The notes: generated by a model from the sequence alone, not told the origin. Shown: positions 16,168-24,084, counted from the stretch's first letter. The stretch: 25,334 nt of DNA from Candidatus Bathyarchaeota archaeon (GCA_029883255.1 JAOUJL010000007.1:1-25334), one strand, 5' to 3'. A program made the numbers and translations.

Positions 16168-17031
16168 ATGCCAGTTTCTTTCCGTGAAGGTTATAGGGCG
16201 ATTTGCTGGTTTTATGTAGAAATGCAGGATTCTGATTGGCGTAGAAAGTTTGCCATAACTGTTTTTTCCCATTTGGGCGAGGTCGACCCTTATTTTGGTG
16301 TGTGCTTTGGTAAGTTCAGTAGAGTCGTAGATTTCTATCACAGAAGTGCTAAGGTTGCATCTCATTTTCTAGGAACTCTTTCGAAAAAATTATCAGAGAG
16401 AAATATACACGTTTCCCAATCTCTTGTACTCTGTAAACCATTTATTGAACCAGAACCAGAGAAAACAAAAGATTCTAAGATTCGCGCCTATACTTTCTTC
16501 AAACCTCGTTCCAAAGATCTTATTTTATCTGGCATGGAAGCAGTTTCAAGGCTTGGTCAAGAGAATAGGGAAACTTTCAACGTGCCCTATAGGGCGACCT
16601 ATTGGAACAATAGTTGCTTTCCTCTGATGGTAATCACTTATGGGGATAGCTATGCGGATGTTGTAGATAGTATTCGTCAAAATAGAATGCAGGCAGATTG
16701 GGCGATGGATAGTAGCACCTTTGTGTCACTCAGAGTGAGCAGCGAGACGTTAGACCCTGTAAGAGATGAGAGAGTTAAAGCAATTCCCGCAATAGTTTTT
16801 GCAAAGCCATATTCCTTCCCTAACATAGATCATGTAAACTTCAGAAAATGGAATGTTAAGACTTTAGGCTGGCCTGGTTGTAAGGAAAGATTTGGTTGGT
16901 TTGATATTTGCGACTCTCTAGAATTCACAAGTCTATATGACCTACAAAGATATATAATAAACTTCAAGAAAGACCCAAGGCACAAAATTAGACGAACTTC
17001 TACACTATTGCTTAAAGCGAGGAAGCAATAA
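16168..17031 (+). CDS. Unknown protein, two alpha/beta sensor-like halves; first gene of protease pair
   Basis: This is a 287-residue protein from ATG 16168, chosen because AAGGATGGG directly precedes it; a GTG at 16153 would add five residues. The first half (residues 10-85) has a beta-alpha-beta rhythm: WFYVEMQ, FAITVFSHLGEVDPYFGVCF, FSRVVDFYHRS, a helix VASHFLGTLSKKL, then VSQSLVLCKPF. This recalls AsnC/Lrp-type ligand domains. The second half (about 135-235) repeats a similar plan with FPLMVITYGDSYADVVDSI, FVSLRVSS and AIPAIVFAKPY. There is no signal peptide or metal motif. It is joined to the HEXXH metallopeptidase gene without a gap, so a regulatory, inhibitory or substrate-sensing role for that enzyme is my inference. 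No named family is recognised. Confidence 0.7.
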   Translation: MPVSFREGYRAICWFYVEMQDSDWRRKFAITVFSHLGEVDPYFGVCFGKFSRVVDFYHRSAKVASHFLGTLSKKLSERNIHVSQSLVLCKPFIEPEPEKTKDSKIRAYTFFKPRSKDLILSGMEAVSRLGQENRETFNVPYRATYWNNSCFPLMVITYGDSYADVVDSIRQNRMQADWAMDSSTFVSLRVSSETLDPVRDERVKAIPAIVFAKPYSFPNIDHVNFRKWNVKTLGWPGCKERFGWFDICDSLEFTSLYDLQRYIINFKKDPRHKIRRTSTLLLKARKQ

Positions 17032-18498
17032 TTGAGTGACGAATTTGAGCGTATTTGGTCTTCTCTATATCCTGTATGGATAAAATACTGCGGAGTTTGT
17101 GATGAGTACAAGAACTTAAAGGATAAATGGAACTATTTTTGTGTCGAGGAGTTTTCATCTCTTCCATCGATTTATCCTACATTTCAACGAGTGGATACAC
17201 TAATCGAAGAAACGAACCATATCTTCAGTCCCTTTTTTGGCAGAGAAAGAATCGATTCCATGAATGGCTTTGACCGGGAGCTGGCTTCCCGAAGAATTTC
17301 CGAGTTTCAAAACCGCTTTATGGAGCTTTCAAATTACTTGGGAATATTGAAATTCATCTTTTTCCAGAGAACAGTATCGAGTGAAATCCCACATATGGTG
17401 TCTGGTGAACCTATTAGTCCGGAAAGAACCATCGGAAACGAAATGCTCTATATCGCAGCAGATAACATAGCTAGACAGTATCGGAATTGCGTTAGACTCG
17501 ACCAAAACTTGAACTGGGATGGAATCATCTCCTTCATTTACCCAATACAAAGCGATTATTTCTTCGGAGGCTTTTGTCATCCTAGCAATTATCTCAAGCA
17601 TTTCCATGTCTCAATCTCAGAGGAAGGGAAGCATTTCTTGGGTACATATCTTCTTCTAGCTCATGAGATCTCACACGCTATACACTATAAATGGGATGGC
17701 GCGCTTAGGAGTTTTCGATGTCCAAGTTGGTTTGCAACAATTTGGAGAGAAATTCTGGGTCGTCAACTGACCCTTTTCCCACCATTACTAGAACAACTAA
17801 AAGAGAGCTGCTCAGAATGTCATTATTATGATTATCTATTTACTTACATGTACGACCTTAGAGAGAATTCAGAGATGTTCCGTCAATTCGTTGCTGACCT
17901 TTTGGCTTGTTTGATTGGTGGTCCTACAACATGTTATTCTCTTATCGACATGTTTCTAAATGCGAACCCCGAGCTTAGGCACATACCTTTGAGGCCTGCG
18001 TTCATCTGCGGGTATTTTCAACAAAAACACGAATTAGCAGCTTCGGCGGTACTTGAAAATGAAATCTCTGATATGCAGAACAAATGGACTCCACACATTC
18101 AAAGAATTCAATCCCTAGTAAGGTCTTCTTGCATACTCGACGGTGCTGACCCTAGTCGAATGTGCTTTCCAATTTTTATGGAAATGGGACGCCATGCTGG
18201 ACATGTCTTCGCCGACTGTGACGAACAACTTGTTGATTTATATAGAATGTTAGAATTTCCCATTGAACCTCCATCCGTTCCAGAAGAATTTGATTCGATA
18301 AGCTCAATGCTTGTGAGGGATAGATTCGATATTTCAGCTCAAGAAGAGGCAGAAATTGAATGCAAACTCAAAAATAGGACAATCTGCTCTGACTATGACC
18401 CCCGCAAGATTCTTCATTGCTATTATATAAGCCATAGAAAGGGACAGACACCTGATTATGCTGCCACACTAGCCAGTCTGGCTTCATGTCAATTTTGA
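17032..18498 (+). CDS. Predicted HEXXH zinc metallopeptidase
   Basis: The 488-residue soluble protein contains a clear zincin motif in LLLAHEISHAIHY (H211, E212, H215). About 70 residues later comes ENSEMFRQFVADLLACLIGGP, where E281 or D289 could be the third ligand, as in other zincins with a downstream acidic fAD motif. The N-terminal 150 residues are helical and lack a signal peptide, so it acts inside the cell. The rest is rich in aromatic residues and cysteines. Translation starts at TTG 17032 directly after the TAA of the upstream gene, with GAGGAAG as ribosome site, so the two proteins are co-produced. A GCGCGC hexamer inside (17699-17704) is in a normal coding context. Substrate unknown. 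The pairing with a sensor-like protein suggests a conditional protease, perhaps in stress or defence. Confidence 0.75.
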   Translation: MSDEFERIWSSLYPVWIKYCGVCDEYKNLKDKWNYFCVEEFSSLPSIYPTFQRVDTLIEETNHIFSPFFGRERIDSMNGFDRELASRRISEFQNRFMELSNYLGILKFIFFQRTVSSEIPHMVSGEPISPERTIGNEMLYIAADNIARQYRNCVRLDQNLNWDGIISFIYPIQSDYFFGGFCHPSNYLKHFHVSISEEGKHFLGTYLLLAHEISHAIHYKWDGALRSFRCPSWFATIWREILGRQLTLFPPLLEQLKESCSECHYYDYLFTYMYDLRENSEMFRQFVADLLACLIGGPTTCYSLIDMFLNANPELRHIPLRPAFICGYFQQKHELAASAVLENEISDMQNKWTPHIQRIQSLVRSSCILDGADPSRMCFPIFMEMGRHAGHVFADCDEQLVDLYRMLEFPIEPPSVPEEFDSISSMLVRDRFDISAQEEAEIECKLKNRTICSDYDPRKILHCYYISHRKGQTPDYAATLASLASCQF

Positions 18499-18531
18499 CA
18501 AAGACCTACAAAAAAGGGATATGATGAGGTA

Positions 18532-18774
18532 TTATTCCCTCTTTTCATTCCTTAACAGCTTGTAAAGCCTAGTCCGTCCAATGTACATGCTTTTGACCGC
18601 TCCACTCCTTTCCAGAAGCTCCAAATGCCATCTGGCTGTTGGCTCCGGCATGTCTACTTTTCCAGCCAATTCCTTTACGGTGAGTCCTTCATAAGTAGGC
18701 ACATCTTTGAGTTCTTCAAGGACCCTTTGCTCGATGATTCTCCATCTCTCTTTCCTTTTTTTCAACTCACTCAT
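18532..18774 (-). CDS. Small winged-helix (ArsR-like) transcriptional regulator
   Basis: This 80-residue regulator starts at ATG 18774 (MSELKKRKERWR), with GAGGGAT seven bases upstream; longer in-frame starts at 18789 and 18795 overlap the TATA-to-start region. The wHTH is evident: IEQRVLEELKDV, then LTVKELAGKVDM, recognition helix PEPTARWHLELLERSG, and the wing AVKSMYIGRTRLYKLL. No cysteine pair or other sensing site is visible. It is convergent with the metallopeptidase gene (33-bp gap) and may control that cassette from the far end, or the adjacent small genes. Confidence 0.85.
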   Translation of the reverse strand: MSELKKRKERWRIIEQRVLEELKDVPTYEGLTVKELAGKVDMPEPTARWHLELLERSGAVKSMYIGRTRLYKLLRNEKRE

Positions 18775-18805
18775 TTTCAAATCCCTCATAAGCACATATA
18801 TGGGT

Positions 18806-18816
18806 ACTTATATACT
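18806..18816 (-). promoter_or_regulatory. TATA box of the wHTH gene
   Basis: AGTATATAAGT on the minus strand lies about 32-42 bases ahead of the ATG at 18774. Neighbouring repeats of TATAT/ATATA make the exact box uncertain. Confidence 0.45.
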
Positions 18817-18938
18817 TATCGCTAGCTATATATGTAAAGATTCAAATATCTTCGTCAAAAGATAATAGTTCGAAGAAGAAGTTATGTTTTTTCTAAGTTC
18901 CTTGTGAGCAGTACATTACTTCCTAGACAGGCATTTAA

Positions 18939-19030
18939 CTTGAAGAAGTCACTGAGTTATGGCTGAATAAGCTTAGGGAAGACGCTAGTGCTACACTAAA
19001 AGTTAAGGAGCACGGGTGTCTAGCGCGCGC
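18939..19030 (+). pseudogene. Possible gene stump ending at a GC block
   Basis: The frame LEEVTELWLNKLRED followed by ASATLKVKEHGC reads like ordinary protein and lies directly against a GC block (19023-19030), but has no start codon and is preceded by TAA. This is the same arrangement as the better-supported stumps. No family is recognised, and the stretch is short. Confidence 0.25.
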
Positions 19031-19072
19031 ACTGAGTATTTCCAATACTCATTCAAAACCTCGTATCAAACT

Positions 19073-19417
19073 TCACATAAGCAACTTAACAAGCTTTGCA
19101 ATGCCATAACTTACCAAGCCGATGGTAGAAGCCGCCAAAAAGGCTTCACCAATATTCTTTCTCTTGATGTACACAACAACTCCTGTCAAAGATGCCGTGG
19201 AGAGACCTACTAGAGTTTCAGGTGAATCTTCCTCCAGATGTCCAATCGGATTTTGATGTGGGTTCACTTTGTCGTAATGAACTTTGCAGTATTCTGAATT
19301 CGGATCACATTCAGCGTGACCAGTACCTGGTGGAGGTTCCCGAAAATGGATCTTGTCGAGTTTCTCTCCGATACTGGGCAACCAACAATTTTCAACGTAC
19401 TGACGTGGAAGATACAT
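19073..19417 (-). CDS. Small protein with C-terminal membrane hairpin
   Basis: This 114-residue protein starts at ATG 19417. The N-terminal two thirds are hydrophilic and contain CDPNSEYC with several His residues (H24, H34, H47, H54, H60), which could bind metal. The C-terminal part has two hydrophobic stretches (about 69-83 and 91-113) separated by KRKNIGE, so it is probably anchored in the membrane as a hairpin. There is no clear ribosome site; the gene may be leaderless. Orphan in my reading, typical of integrated elements. It resembles the 132-residue protein at 20607 in layout but not in sequence. Confidence 0.5.
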   Translation of the reverse strand: MYLPRQYVENCWLPSIGEKLDKIHFREPPPGTGHAECDPNSEYCKVHYDKVNPHQNPIGHLEEDSPETLVGLSTASLTGVVVYIKRKNIGEAFLAASTIGLVSYGIAKLVKLLM

Positions 19418-19808
19418 AATATCACTATTTGTTCGATGTGTATTAACTTAATGTTGTGAGCTCCTCAAAAATAAGCTTTTGTATCGCCTGAAATATGAGC
19501 GGAACTTTAGTTCAAACCCCATTTAGCATTGTGAAATCCACGTTCGAATCCACTTTAATTTTTTCTGCTTCATGCTAACTTGTCTGAATACAACTTGTTT
19601 AATTCCATTGTAATGTTAGATAGGGCTTCTAGCACACAGACATCTTGAGAGAAGGTATTACACCCGAATACCTTTCACGGCTATAGTGTATGGTTACATA
19701 GGGCTTGTAGCAAAAGGGTCAGGTAGAGAGATTGAAAGATCGGAAAGTTTCTTGTCGACAACAGGCTTTTTAAGGTTACAATGAACAAAGAGGCTAGAGA
19801 AATTGAAA
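19418..19808. other. Intergenic stretch with a hairpin and a direct repeat, no gene seen
   Basis: AAGGTATT (19652-19659) and AATACCTT (19667-19674) form a perfect 8-bp hairpin with a 7-nt loop. TAGGGCTTCTAGCA (19621-19634) returns with one change at 19699-19712, bracketing the hairpin. Two T-arm-like strings, AGTTCAAACCCC and CGTTCGAATCC, occur at about 19509-19550 without a tRNA body. No convincing coding frame. Confidence 0.4.
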
Positions 19809-19885
19809 GCGCGCGCGCTGTAGTAAGTTCTTGGGAGCTGCAGGTGTCGCACGCACGCTAGCTGTACAACTTTATGGACCTGTTT

Positions 19886-20428
19886 CGCGCGCGCGCGATG
19901 GACACTGTTGACTTTGGATATTACGTCGGACATGGCAATCCATGGTGCATAACATTCTCAAGCAGTATTGATAGTCAAAGGTTTTGGTTCACCAATGCAA
20001 GATGGGGCGGGACAACAGGCGGCAACTCAGAAGAAGAGGCGGACTTGGAATGGATAGCTCTCGAATCATGCAATACAATACAAAATCCTGCCCCTACCGG
20101 TCAAAGCGCTTTTAACAGGTGGCGTCAAGCCTTCAAGGGACTTCATTACGTACTCGGCTTTCACAGTGGGGCTGAAGCTAATTTCTAGCTGGGAAGAATA
20201 TTCGCCTGGTATATGGTGCGGTGGTGGTGTCCATTATCGGTGAGATGCGCATGGATCAGAGCCACTCAGACGGTAGAGTCGTCCAGGATTCGGGCTGCGT
20301 ATCTGCGAGCTGGAAACTCACCCTCTCTAGAACCTAATGATACCTATGGAGATAGGATACGACCGTGGAGGGTTGCTCCAGATCCATATCCATATGACTT
20401 TCTGGCATACTGCTCGTGGAGTTGCTAA
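19886..20428 (+). pseudogene. Decayed caspase-like (DUF6345-type) gene
   Basis: Directly after a 12-bp GC block the frame reads MDTVDFGYYVGHGNPW, then a WGG segment, EADLEWIALESCNT and FKGLHYVLGFHSG, and stops at 20188. YxGHG plus LESC is the His/Cys arrangement of caspase/gingipain-like folds, and VDF-YY-GHG with DLEWIALxSC recalls DUF6345 proteins. After the stop a different frame continues the same kind of sequence: GRIFAWYM, then AWIRATQTVESSRIRAAYL and RAGNS, to a stop at 20426-20428. So the gene is frameshifted near 20188 as well as lacking everything before the GHG strand. The apparent ATG at 19874 lies left of the GC block and is probably accidental. Family assignment is moderately sure; non-functionality is likely. 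Confidence 0.5.
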
Positions 20429-20606
20429 GCATATCACCATTCGTCGACCATACCCCCCTTTTTTCTTTCTTCGCGCGCGCGAGCTGTAGCTAATATACGC
20501 TGATCTACACCGTTTCTCCACTTACGCGCGCATAAAGCTCTGTTTGCACCATGATATAAAATCTTATTCAAAATTGTTGGGTAGCGCGCGCTTCATTTAT
20601 TCAATA
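20429..20606. other. Intergenic stretch with three GC blocks
   Basis: Within 125 bases there are GC blocks at 20472-20481, 20525-20531 and 20584-20591, plus a C6T6 run at about 20455-20466. The 18-bp string ATTCAAAATTGTTGGGTA (20566-20583) abuts the third block and recurs at another block near 23443. No coding frame is supported. Confidence 0.5.
20566..20591 (+). repeat. 18-bp repeat abutting a GC block (copy 1)
   Basis: ATTCAAAATTGTTGGGTA ends directly at GCGCGCGC. Copy 2 (23426-23443, one mismatch) stands two bases before GCGCGCACGC. These are the only two GC blocks with a clearly shared flank. Confidence 0.6.
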
Positions 20607-21005
20607 CTAACTTCTACAAATATTGTCTAACCCTCTTCTTGCAATAATTGCCGCAATTACAACAGCAAGGGCTCTGGGTACATCTTGCCCTATTAACACT
20701 CCTAAGACGGTAAGGTAAACTGCTTCCATATCTTTGAAGAGACCAGATTTTTTCATATGTTCCCACCGAGGACAAATCTTTGACTTTACAAGCTTTACAT
20801 ATTTTTGGAAGTTCTTCTTGCCTCTTTCAAAAAAGTCCATTTTTATGATAATACGGGGGTCATAATAACCGTCTCGTTCAATCAAAAAAGCTCTTTTCCC
20901 TAGCCATCTGTACAAAACATCTTCTTCCATCTTAAGTATGAACTCGGGTCTCTCAGTCTCATCAACATATTCGTGAGGGCTACTGGGGTCTATCCCAAAA
21001 GACAT
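20607..21005 (-). CDS. Small protein with C-terminal hydrophobic segment
   Basis: This 132-residue protein starts at ATG 21005 behind GAGGTGATG, a good ribosome site. The N-terminal 90 residues are acidic then basic (ERPEFILKMEEDVLYRWLG, FERGKKNFQKYVKLVKSK). Residues 94-122 are hydrophobic (VYLTVLGVLIG, ALAVVIAAIIA) and followed by ARRG, suggesting a membrane anchor or hairpin. No family is recognised. The same general design, a soluble head and C-terminal hairpin, occurs at 19073-19417. Confidence 0.6.
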   Translation of the reverse strand: MSFGIDPSSPHEYVDETERPEFILKMEEDVLYRWLGKRAFLIERDGYYDPRIIIKMDFFERGKKNFQKYVKLVKSKICPRWEHMKKSGLFKDMEAVYLTVLGVLIGQDVPRALAVVIAAIIARRGLDNICRS

Positions 21006-21135
21006 GCCTTCATCACCTCACATTTAACCAGTAGGGGTGCTACGTAATTTAAGATTTTTCATCTCACGCGCCCGAAGGATGCCCGGTTCTCCTTTGACCT
21101 TGACCGACGTGTCAATGATTTGGTGACAAATATCG

Positions 21136-22065
21136 CTATGCGATCTGTGTAAGCAGATTTTCGATAAATTTTTTATCTATTCTCGGGTTCTTTCTTAATA
21201 ATTCGTAAGTTCCATAAGTGATTGATGCCAACCTCGAGATTCTTGACGGAACTCCATTTCCTTCTGCAAGGATCTTGTCTACTGCATCTTTAGAAAACAT
21301 AGGATAGTCTGTCTGAAAGCGTGGATAGATAATGTCGGTTAATTGAGGGTCGTAACATAATTCGCACTTGTCACAAAAAAGCAGATTTTGTAACTGGACG
21401 TCACTACTGCATAAGAAAACCAATCTAAAGCGGTCTTGAACCGTCCTGATGGCGGCTCCCAAATTGCACAAAGAAGAGATTGGATAGTCTGAAGCTTTGT
21501 CTAATAATACCAAATGTTTTTTTGAGCCAATAGACGTAATATCCATTAGCTTTCTTCGGAGGGTGCGAGTGGAGGGACGTTGTGTTTGTTTAAGTTCTGT
21601 CGACCCCACCATCATCTTGCCCTCGACCTCTACTTTCGCCTTTACATCTGGAAGTTCGTATTTTCCAGCCGTAATCGCTCCTTTAGCTCCGAGTTTAAGA
21701 TCGAAGCATCTCATTTTGCTTCTTCTTTCCATTAGCGTTCTGTCACCCTCGGGATACATTCCTCTTAGAGCTTTGTGGACATCTTTAACCGCATCTTGGG
21801 GTGGTTGAACTGGATTGAATGTGTATATTATTTCCCATCTGTCTCGAAACAATCCAGCTAGCCCCGTAGGTCTAAAAAGGGGGTAAACGTAATTCAGGAA
21901 TTGGACACTTGGAGCATGTTTAGAAATGAAAACGCCGTGTTTCTTTCTTTGAATGACATGATCGTTGACCCAATCCTTCAGATAATCGATGATTATACCT
22001 GAAAGTTTCTCACCAGCGGCTCTACCTTTGTTTTGCACGTGTTTCCAACGGAGTGAAGAACTCAT
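21136..22065 (-). CDS. Unknown protein, possibly a degenerate archaeal AAA+ ATPase
   Basis: This 309-residue protein starts at ATG 22065. Its layout resembles archaeal STAND/AAA ATPases: a strand-turn-helix where a P-loop would sit (GVFISKHAPSVQFLNYVYP) but without GxxxxGK[ST], then strand IIYTFNP, and a beta-rich FDLKLGAKGAITAG segment. A Walker-B-like HLVLLDKASDYP follows in which the usual Glu is Lys, then a sensor-1-like RLVFLCSS. A helical C-terminal part (FSKDAVDKILAEGNG, ITYGTYELLRKNP) resembles an AAA lid. If the fold call is right, it cannot hydrolyse ATP and may be a structural or regulatory paralogue. It is divergent from the wHTH protein at 22128 across a 62-bp gap. The fold is inference from pattern only. 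Confidence 0.6.
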   Translation of the reverse strand: MSSSLRWKHVQNKGRAAGEKLSGIIIDYLKDWVNDHVIQRKKHGVFISKHAPSVQFLNYVYPLFRPTGLAGLFRDRWEIIYTFNPVQPPQDAVKDVHKALRGMYPEGDRTLMERRSKMRCFDLKLGAKGAITAGKYELPDVKAKVEVEGKMMVGSTELKQTQRPSTRTLRRKLMDITSIGSKKHLVLLDKASDYPISSLCNLGAAIRTVQDRFRLVFLCSSDVQLQNLLFCDKCELCYDPQLTDIIYPRFQTDYPMFSKDAVDKILAEGNGVPSRISRLASITYGTYELLRKNPRIDKKFIENLLTQIA

Positions 22066-22127
22066 AATTAGACAAATAGGAAAACTTTATTAAAGAGTTT
22101 TTCTTTTCTGTATATGTGTGAACGAAT

Positions 22128-23192
22128 GTGAAAATCACATTTAGTGGTAAGGATGCCCATAACTTAGGTAACTACGCCTCTGAGGTGCTCAAAGTCATGA
22201 TCAGACCACTCAGATTATACTCTCATTTGAAGATATACGATGATGATGGGCTCTTCTATACTGAATTAATTGATGCAATCCGCAAAGCGCGCGGTTTTTT
22301 GGAAAAACATCAGTCAAAACTTCCAGGGAATTTTTATCGAGATTGCATACTACCTCTTTTCGTGATTCATTTTGATATAGGAATACCCGGTACAAGGTTA
22401 AGGGAGGCGTACTTCCGAAATTGTCTCGCTGGCAAGTATTTCTCTAAGACACTACTTGATGACATCTTTGAAGGAGAACTTTCGGATGAGCTTGTACGGT
22501 TTGAGTGCAAGATCTTCGAAGCTATTGTTAACCCCCTTCGAATGCGATTAATTGTAGCATTAAGAGATGAGGATAAGCCACTCCGCTTCAAAAATGCGAT
22601 CGATCTCTTCGGTTCAAAGCGTAAGGCTCTATATCATTTGAAGAAGCTTAAAGATCAAGAAGCTGTCGAATACGATTCCAGCAAAATATGGAAAGGAAAA
22701 GATTTTGTGCCAATACTTGCAGCAATGGATCTGATTGAAGAAGTAGTGAAGATGGCTTCAAAAGAAAAGCTTACGTTCGATTCAATAATGTACTCGAAAG
22801 ATGATTTTGAACGAATACCTGATTTGTTAGGGAAAAAGACGCTAGAGGATCATTTTGCTAGGGATTACTTTTTCTCTTCGTTGATCAATTTCTATAGCGC
22901 GCACGCAGGCCCAAGTGATAGAGAAACGGTTGACCGAAGAAAAATCAACGCTACTCTCATGCACATGCGACGTCATAATGCGAAAAGAATGGTCGTGTTC
23001 TCGCTAGATGATAATGTGACTTTTGAGAAATTGGCTGACGTCATGGATGAGGGGCATGGGATAGTCTTAGATAAGCAAAAAAACATCAAAGGCTATGTTT
23101 TGCCACAAAACGCTTCCGTTGCGAGACAAATTTGTTGGCACATACTTGGACGTGAAAAGAGAGAGCGCACACTGAGAATCAAAGCTAGATAG
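22128..23192 (+). CDS. Unknown 354-residue protein with central winged-helix domain
   Basis: The start is GTG 22128 (MKITFSGKD); the nearby ATG 22126 is out of frame. A TATA-like TTTATTAAAG lies at about 22086-22095. Residues 128-200 look like a wHTH: FEAIVNPLRMRLIVALRD, a FKNAIDLFGSK helix, recognition helix RKALYHLKKLKDQEAV, wing EYDSSKIWKGKDF. Flanking helical regions (1-125 and 200-354) are unrecognised; the last part has VVFSLDDNVTFEKLADVMD. Two short alternating GC stretches (22287-22293, 22897-22902) fall in normal coding context. It is divergent from the AAA-like gene, so it may regulate that gene and itself. Confidence 0.65.
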   Translation: MKITFSGKDAHNLGNYASEVLKVMIRPLRLYSHLKIYDDDGLFYTELIDAIRKARGFLEKHQSKLPGNFYRDCILPLFVIHFDIGIPGTRLREAYFRNCLAGKYFSKTLLDDIFEGELSDELVRFECKIFEAIVNPLRMRLIVALRDEDKPLRFKNAIDLFGSKRKALYHLKKLKDQEAVEYDSSKIWKGKDFVPILAAMDLIEEVVKMASKEKLTFDSIMYSKDDFERIPDLLGKKTLEDHFARDYFFSSLINFYSAHAGPSDRETVDRRKINATLMHMRRHNAKRMVVFSLDDNVTFEKLADVMDEGHGIVLDKQKNIKGYVLPQNASVARQICWHILGREKRERTLRIKAR

Positions 23193-23425
23193 AATGTTAG
23201 CGTTATCATAAACCGAAAATGTAGATTCAATGCGCGCGTGAATCTTCGCGTACTTATGTGCGTGCACGTGAGTAGCGGTTCTTTCATTTGGTGTTTGTCT
23301 AAGGAGACACGGATGTACTTAGGTAAGCCCAAATTCAGTTAGTTCTTAGAAGTGAAAACTATTAAAACGTCAACAACAAGATAATTGGCGTTGAACAATT
23401 ATGGCCTTGGAAGTGAAAAAAACCC

Positions 23426-23455
23426 ATTCAAAATTGTTAGGTATAGCGCGCACGC
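23426..23455 (+). repeat. 18-bp repeat next to a GC block (copy 2)
   Basis: ATTCAAAATTGTTAGGTA is followed by TAGCGCGCACGCTATA, an almost perfect palindrome. Copy 1 is at 20566-20583. Confidence 0.6.
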
Positions 23456-23857
23456 TATAACATTTGTGGAGAAATCTTCCATTATTGCTAGAGTATATCC
23501 GGAAATATTTTTAGCTAGTACACCATAACTTGTTGTGATAAGTATTGTTGAGATCTGCCTTGAAATGGATTAAACGAATTCTCCTGGGCATGGCAAATAT
23601 GGATCTGCAGATAGAAGCAGATTACAATAAAGAACTTAAGAGGGCATTATTTGAGAAGAAGAAGCCACAATGCTCCACGTGAAACGGAGTTTAGAGCTAG
23701 GAAATAAGAGACTTGATTGTCGCGCGCGTAGTTCTCATAGCGCCTGCGCCACGAAGAACGTTACAGAAGCCTGTTCCGTTAAATATGCTCGAGTGCGTTG
23801 CAGATAATACCGGAAGCTAATTAATTATTTTCATATCATGAAATTCTCTGTTTCAAT

Positions 23858-23875
23858 TGATAACAAATGTTATCA
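23858..23875. promoter_or_regulatory. Operator-like palindrome
   Basis: TGATAAC and GTTATCA are perfect inverted arms around AAAT. It fits a dimeric wHTH binding site, but no adjacent gene is clear. Confidence 0.35.
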
Positions 23876-24084
23876 CTTCTGAAGTTTACCCATCTATAAT
23901 GGGGGAAAGGGGCGACTTTAGTAGCGCGCGCGTTTTCTATATGCCCAGCACAAAGCCAACGTTTTGAGAACCCTAGATCCCTTTTTCTCAACATCAATAT
24001 TCTTCAGAAGGTACTTCTTAAGATAAGAAAACCCGCGCGCGCGAAAAGATGGGGGGTTCGGGAGACATCTCCAATGGTATAGCT

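Noticed and set aside
16830..17111. Long minus-strand frame opposite the unknown/protease gene junction
   Set aside because: It lies antisense to two well-supported genes with ribosome sites and smooth protein sequence; a shadow frame.
17699..17704. GCGCGC inside the metallopeptidase gene as another junction block
   Set aside because: Only six bases and in an uninterrupted, sensible coding context (WDGALRSF), so chance is adequate.
19509..19550. tRNA gene suggested by two T-arm-like strings
   Set aside because: No acceptor, D arm or anticodon stem can be paired around them.
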